From contig SVOB01000002.1 of NCBI GenBank assembly GCA_015066565.1, forward strand, positions 1 to 64,000: a stretch of 64,000 nucleotides of DNA, written 5' to 3'. Within the stretch, counting starts at the first letter, position 1. The number at the start of each line of letters is the position of its first letter. A program made the position numbers and the translations under genes. The notes under the pieces are model-generated. The model searched no databases and had not been told where the DNA came from. It worked only from the letters and a program-made list of their open reading frames with translations. Source of the stretch: Oscillospiraceae bacterium (GTDB taxonomy: Bacteria > Bacillota > Clostridia > Oscillospirales > Acutalibacteraceae). Of this stretch, positions 60,801 to 64,000 are shown one piece after another.

Positions 60801-62402
60801 AATTATTCGGGAATAAACACTTATATTACCGAAGTTACTGTCCCTGACGGTGTTACAAGCATAAGTGACGAAGCATTTTACGGCTGCAGTAATCTTGAAA
60901 GCGTAACAATTCCTGACTCGGTAACAAGTATAGGCGACTGGGCATTTTTCAATTGTCAAAGCCTTGAAAACTTTACAATTCCCGATGGTGTTACAAGTAT
61001 CGGGGCCGCAGCATTCAGATACTGCACAGGTTTTACAAGCATCGTAATTCCTGATGGCGTTACGAGCATAGAAGATGAAACTTTTTACAATTGTTACGGT
61101 CTTACAAGCATAGTTATTCCGGACGGCATTACGAGTATAGGTGAATATGCATTCTATGATTGCTCCTCGCTTGAGGGCATAACAATTCCCGATGGCGTTA
61201 CGAGCATAGGCGCTTCTGCATTTTCCGGCTGTTCCTCACTTCAGAGCATAACAATTCCGGACGGTGTAACGGCTATTAACAGCGCCGCTTTTAACGGTTG
61301 CTGCAATCTTTTGAGTATAAATGTTCCCGACAACGTTACAAGCATAGGTAATAATGCATTTTACGGCTGTTCCGGTCTTTCGAGTCTGACAATCCCAAAC
61401 GGTGTTACGGAAATAGGCAATTATGCATTTTACGGCTGTTCATCACTTCAGAGCATAGTAATTCCCGACAGTGTTACAAGCATAGGCAATAATACATTTG
61501 ATTACTGTAACTCGCTTACGGAATGTTATTGTCACAAAGGAAGTGCTATGGACCGCTATATAAGAACACACGGTCTTACAGTTTCAAGGCAGTATTTCGG
61601 CGATATAAATTCCGACGGTGAAGTTGATATAGACGATATCGGTTTCATTATGAGTACATCTGTCGGTTTGATTGACAGTATGACCGAGTTACAGGGAATT
61701 GTTGCCGATTATAACCTTGACGGTGTAATTGACGCATTTGACGCGGCGGCGATTGACAGATATTTTGGTACCGAAAGCTTCAAAAACTATCTTCATACGG
61801 ACGGTTTTGAAGACTATTCCGCAGGTACAACCATTTCTTCAGGCTCAACACCGTATTATGTTAAGTATGATGGTACCGGAAACGGCAATCAGGTAATTGT
61901 TGCGGATGGCACTTACGGAAATGTTCTTCAGGCACAGGGCGCTTCGGGCTGGGCGTCGGATATCAGATATAATTTCACGGCTGATGACAAACAGTACCTG
62001 GTGCTCGAACTTGATGTTAAACCCGTATCGGGTTCAGACCCCGGCGGAATTAACTTCGGTTCCTCGGGCGCAAGCGGAGCCTGGACAAATTCCGTATGCA
62101 GATTCGGACTTTGCGCTAACGGTGAATTCTATTGTGGTAAAAATGACTCGGCAACGGTCATCAATACAAGCATGACGCATTCAAACGGAAACTGGTATCA
62201 CTTGAAGATGGCATTAGACAGAACCAACAATGTTTACTATACATTTGTTGACGGTGTTCTGCTTGATTCCAACGGCTTTACTGCTGACCCCGCAACGCCA
62301 GAGTGGTTCAGTCTGGGCGCAGGCAATAACGGAACGAATACCGTTTACTACGATAATATCCAGCTGTATTCTTCGGACAACAGCACTTGCATTACACGGT
62401 AA
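57837..62402 (+). CDS. BspA-type leucine-rich-repeat surface protein with dockerin
   Basis: Secreted protein of 1521 residues. A signal peptide (about 1-27) is followed by a very long array of BspA/LRR_5 repeats of about 23 residues ('SVTIPSSVTSIGNFAFQNCT') to about residue 1230. A type I dockerin follows, with two calcium loops 'DINSDGEVDIDD' and 'DYNLDGVIDAFD'. The C-terminal domain of about 200 residues ('DGFEDYSAGTTISSG', 'WYHLKMALDRTNNVYYTFVD') looks like a concanavalin-like carbohydrate-binding domain. The dockerin implies attachment to a cohesin-bearing scaffold, and the repeats suggest adhesion. Start ATG 57837 has GGGAGG. A periodic spacer 'TECIVNYNPSCDYSNIKTI' recurs several times in the array. 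Confidence 0.93.
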   Translation: MKKRLSIILSLTLVLAALVLTVVQTSAAGTVQTSPDGLWKYSVNDDGITATIGTGSYAQKAYLGTAENVTVPSSINGYTVTGIGRHTFFKLTSLKSVTFPSSVTDMEGNVFYGCTALESVTLSDNTASIADYLFDGCSSLESVTIPSSVASIGYKSFYNCSSLESITIPSSVTSIGNFAFQNCTALSNVTISSGVSSIGSYAFQNCTALLSVTIPSSVTSMGNTVFDGCINLSSVTIQNGITSIGDSVFKGCSSLESIVIPSSVTSIDRYAFQNCTALSSVTIPSSVTSFGVSIFDGCSAITECIVNYNPSCDYSNIKTIITDVIIPDGVTSIGDSAFRNCTTLTGITIPSSVTSIGGYAFYNCNRLTSVTIPSGVTSIGGYAFSGCSGISSVTIPSSVSSIGTSAFYNCSALTECIVNYNPACDYSNIKTIITDVIIPVGVTSLSDNAFNGCSGLTSITIPDSVTAIGNNAFKNCTGLTGITIPNSVTSLGASAFDGCSNLSNVTLSENITGIGNYTFRGCTSLQSLTIPAGVTSIGSGAFYNCTGLASVVIPEGVTALNNSTFYNCTSLQSLTIPGNVASIGTDVFYGCSALNSCIVYYNPSCSYSNIKTFITDVIVPDGVTTISDNAFSSYYSIKNVTIAGSVTSIGSQAFSNCTGLTDLTISDGATSIGSQSFAYCSALTSLTIPASISSINLDSFSGCSALNSCIVYYNPSCSYSALSPYITDVIIPDGVTSINQQAFSYCYKLTGITIPSSVTSIGASAFVQCTALQSIVIPNGIAEIKSGIFSGCTSLRSVTIPDSVTSIGSSAFNNCSSLSNVTIPDGVTSIGDYAFSNCSLIESVTLSDSITSVGYRSFNGCTSLTECIVDYNPQCTNYSNISSVVTEINLPNGITSIANDQFYYFSALKSITIPDSVTGIGNNAFAGCSSLESIVIPEGVTSIGYNAFTNCSSLESITIPGSVVSIGTQPFYNCPSINECILTYNPLCNYSGINTYITEVTVPDGVTSISDEAFYGCSNLESVTIPDSVTSIGDWAFFNCQSLENFTIPDGVTSIGAAAFRYCTGFTSIVIPDGVTSIEDETFYNCYGLTSIVIPDGITSIGEYAFYDCSSLEGITIPDGVTSIGASAFSGCSSLQSITIPDGVTAINSAAFNGCCNLLSINVPDNVTSIGNNAFYGCSGLSSLTIPNGVTEIGNYAFYGCSSLQSIVIPDSVTSIGNNTFDYCNSLTECYCHKGSAMDRYIRTHGLTVSRQYFGDINSDGEVDIDDIGFIMSTSVGLIDSMTELQGIVADYNLDGVIDAFDAAAIDRYFGTESFKNYLHTDGFEDYSAGTTISSGSTPYYVKYDGTGNGNQVIVADGTYGNVLQAQGASGWASDIRYNFTADDKQYLVLELDVKPVSGSDPGGINFGSSGASGAWTNSVCRFGLCANGEFYCGKNDSATVINTSMTHSNGNWYHLKMALDRTNNVYYTFVDGVLLDSNGFTADPATPEWFSLGAGNNGTNTVYYDNIQLYSSDNSTCITR

Positions 62403-62419
62403 TACAAAAAGCATAACAA

Positions 62420-62455
62420 AAAGGGGAGAGGTTTAAGCCTCTCCCCTTAATTTAT
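62420..62455. terminator. Bidirectional intrinsic terminator
   Basis: AAGGGGAGAGG-TTTAA-GCCTCTCCCCTT, with a T-tract on the minus strand and AATTTA on the plus strand. It serves the LRR gene and the convergent hpf gene. Confidence 0.85.
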
Positions 62456-62465
62456 TCAGTTAATA

Positions 62466-62990
62466 TCAATCCTTTTCGGGTGAAAGCAGGCCGTAGCCGC
62501 CGTCCTTTCTGCGATAAACTACCGAAACGGTGTCATCCTCTGAGTTGTTGAAAAGGTAGAACTGGTGTCCGAGCATATTCATCTGAAGAATTGCTTCTTC
62601 AACGCTTTCGGGCTTTAAGAGAACTGCCTTTTTTCTGACGATTTCAAAATCGTCCTCTGCCTCGTCCGCTTCCGAAATAAAGTCATCGATGTTAGCGTCT
62701 CTCAGACGTCTTTCAAGCTTTGTCTTATTTTTTCTTATCTGGCGGATAAGGGAGTCAACACAAGCATCCAAAGCGTCTTCAAGGTCTGCGCTTCTTTCCT
62801 GAGCACGGAAAATCATACCGCCCTTATTGAGCGTGATTTCAACAATTTTGGCGCTTTTTTCAACCGTTGCGGTGATTTTAGCTTCTGCGTTTTCACCGAA
62901 AAAGCGCTCAACCTTTTTGAGCTTTTGTTCTGCCCTGTCCTTAAAGGACTGACGGGGTGTGCATTTGCGTCCTACGATTGTAATATTCAT
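62466..62990 (-). CDS. hpf: Ribosome hibernation-promoting factor (long form)
   Basis: The 174-residue protein dimerises 70S ribosomes in stationary phase. The N-terminal domain is 'MNITIVGRKCTPRQSFKDRA...KKVERFF', 'ITLNKGGMIFRAQERSADLEDALDACVDSL'. The C-terminal domain of long-form HPF is 'VVRKKAVLLKPESVEEAILQMNMLGHQFYLFNNSEDD' with 'VVYRRKDGGYGLL'. A GGGG-type site precedes the ATG, and it has its own promoter. Confidence 0.96.
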   Translation of the reverse strand: MNITIVGRKCTPRQSFKDRAEQKLKKVERFFGENAEAKITATVEKSAKIVEITLNKGGMIFRAQERSADLEDALDACVDSLIRQIRKNKTKLERRLRDANIDDFISEADEAEDDFEIVRKKAVLLKPESVEEAILQMNMLGHQFYLFNNSEDDTVSVVYRRKDGGYGLLSPEKD

Positions 62991-63043
62991 TATTACATCC
63001 CCTTTTTCCTAATCTATAGTAAGAAGCTTTTAGCTTCATCTGT

Positions 63044-63072
63044 ATTATATCATTTATAAACAAAAAAATAAA
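63044..63072 (-). promoter_or_regulatory. Promoter of hpf
   Basis: On the minus strand TTTATT (63072-63067), a 17-base spacer and TATAAT (63049-63044). Confidence 0.6.
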
Positions 63073-63110
63073 GGGGATTACATAAGTTTTATGAAATATT
63101 TACAAATAAT

Positions 63111-63983
63111 TCATAATAAATTATTCATTTCGTCGGGCAACGGACATTTAAGGACAGTAAGCGTACCTGTTACGGGATGAATAAAAGTGATTTTTCCGCA
63201 GTGAAGCGCCTGATGCGTAATTTCATCGCACTCTTTGCCATACATTCTGTCACCCGTCAACGGGGTGCCGAGCGAAGCGAAGTGAACTCTTATCTGGTGA
63301 GTCCGCCCGGTTTCAAGCTTTATTTCAAGAAGAGTTCTCTTTCCGTCGGTTTTAATCGCCTTCCAGTGAGTAACGGCTCTGTCGCCGCCTTCACCGACTG
63401 CCCTTAGGGTTTTCATCGGGTCGGGGCGGTAAATCGGTCTGTCAATAGTTCCGCTTCCCTCGTATTTTCCCTCGACGACGGCGAAGTACGTTTTGTCGAT
63501 TTTCGCCTGAAGTCTTGCCGCGCAATAGGAATTGAGGGCGCAAACAACCAAACCCGACGTGCCCTTGTCGAGCCTGCCGACAGCCCTGAACGAAACGCCT
63601 TTTCCCTGCTCTTTAAGATGATAGATAACGGCGTTTGCGAGCGTGTCGCCCTGGTGATTATGGGTCGGGTGCATGGGCAGCGAAGCTGGCTTATTGATTA
63701 TAAGCAAATCCTCGTCCTCAAAAACTATGTCCAGCTTATATTCAAGAGGCTCAATTTCGCTTTCGTTTTCGGGAAGGGTTACGCTTAAAATATCGCCCGC
63801 CTTTAACAAATCGACAGTCCTTGCGTGAATATTGTTGAGAAGAATTCCGTCTTCATAGTGTTTAAGGGTGCGAATAAGACGAGAGGAGAGTTTTGCCTCT
63901 CCTCTCAAATAAGCTATAACTTTTTTTTCGTCAAATTCCGCGGGAATTATGTAATTAATCCTGCGGCGTGAAAAATCAGTCAA
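63111..63983 (-). CDS. RluA-family pseudouridine synthase
   Basis: The 290-residue enzyme has an S4-like N-terminal region (residues 12-72, 'AYLRGEAKLSSRLIRTLK') and the catalytic domain with 'VGRLDKGTSGLVVCALN' (catalytic Asp) and 'LETGRTHQIRVHFASLGTPLTGD'. It converts uridine to pseudouridine in rRNA or tRNA; the target (RluD-type or other) cannot be assigned. The start at 63983 is 17 bases from the window edge, and an upstream partner gene may lie outside. Confidence 0.94.
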   Translation of the reverse strand: MTDFSRRRINYIIPAEFDEKKVIAYLRGEAKLSSRLIRTLKHYEDGILLNNIHARTVDLLKAGDILSVTLPENESEIEPLEYKLDIVFEDEDLLIINKPASLPMHPTHNHQGDTLANAVIYHLKEQGKGVSFRAVGRLDKGTSGLVVCALNSYCAARLQAKIDKTYFAVVEGKYEGSGTIDRPIYRPDPMKTLRAVGEGGDRAVTHWKAIKTDGKRTLLEIKLETGRTHQIRVHFASLGTPLTGDRMYGKECDEITHQALHCGKITFIHPVTGTLTVLKCPLPDEMNNLL

Positions 63984-64000
63984 TGAATTTACCTCTCTGC

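Noticed and set aside
57837-61500. CRISPR array suggested by the regular repeats
   Set aside because: The repeats are about 69-bp coding units of an LRR protein in one open frame, with no constant repeat/variable spacer pattern. No CRISPR array or cas gene was seen elsewhere.

Overview
The window looks like chromosome of a spore-forming, Gram-positive anaerobe of the Clostridia, most likely Ruminococcaceae/Oscillospiraceae. The grounds are a glgB-glgC-glgD-glgA glycogen operon with the Firmicutes-type GlgD subunit, a rubrerythrin/rubredoxin/superoxide reductase cluster, a sortase, a LytM-domain protein with a sigma-F-like promoter, a dockerin-bearing leucine-rich-repeat protein, and interspersed repeats of a kind I associate with gut Firmicutes. 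No species can be named from the sequence alone.

Layout. 1-10135 is a visibly AT-rich accessory (defence) island, all on the + strand. It holds a membrane-anchored small protein plus an OLD-like ATPase, an unrecognised protein, the restriction subunit of a type I R-M system (its M and S subunits are not in the window), a DUF4268 nuclease-like protein, and a membrane/coiled-coil protein followed by a DUF4238 protein. It ends at a strong terminator and is followed by tRNA-Trp and a CAU-anticodon tRNA. 10835-17809 is core sequence: a YgjP-type metallopeptidase, an alpha/beta hydrolase, a TSCPD protein, GAPDH, and a surface-protein/sortase/membrane-protein trio. 17870-23570 is the glycogen operon on the minus strand. 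23939-26822 has two HTH/membrane-protein regulatory units. 26935-33074 is a compact head-only phage cassette (terminases, portal, protease, capsid, connectors) without tail, lysis or integration genes. 33123-41407 has a large PAS/GGDEF/EAL protein, the oxidative-stress cluster, an SDR, an RNA methyltransferase and an acyltransferase broken by a stop codon. 41535-50486 includes VanX, a DUF3267 protein, CorA, and a metF/reactivation-domain/metH methionine operon, then an FAD enzyme and an EamA transporter. 50537-64000 has PHP, glyS, a SpoIIQ-like protein, lexA, an Mn-type CDF exporter, a phosphoesterase, the 1521-residue LRR-dockerin protein, hpf and an RluA-family enzyme.

The most striking non-coding observation is a 280-bp MITE-like element present twice (13154-13433 and 57426-57705). 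Each copy has about 25-bp terminal inverted repeats, and each sits inside the loop of what reads as an intrinsic terminator: the two flanking stems are unrelated in sequence, but each is self-complementary and followed by a T-tract. The best candidates for less-described systems are this terminator-loop element, the head-only phage cassette (whose protease gene seems to start at ATT), the TM-protein/OLD-ATPase pair beside hsdR, and the sortase/substrate pair with a non-canonical sorting motif and a terminator inside the sortase gene.
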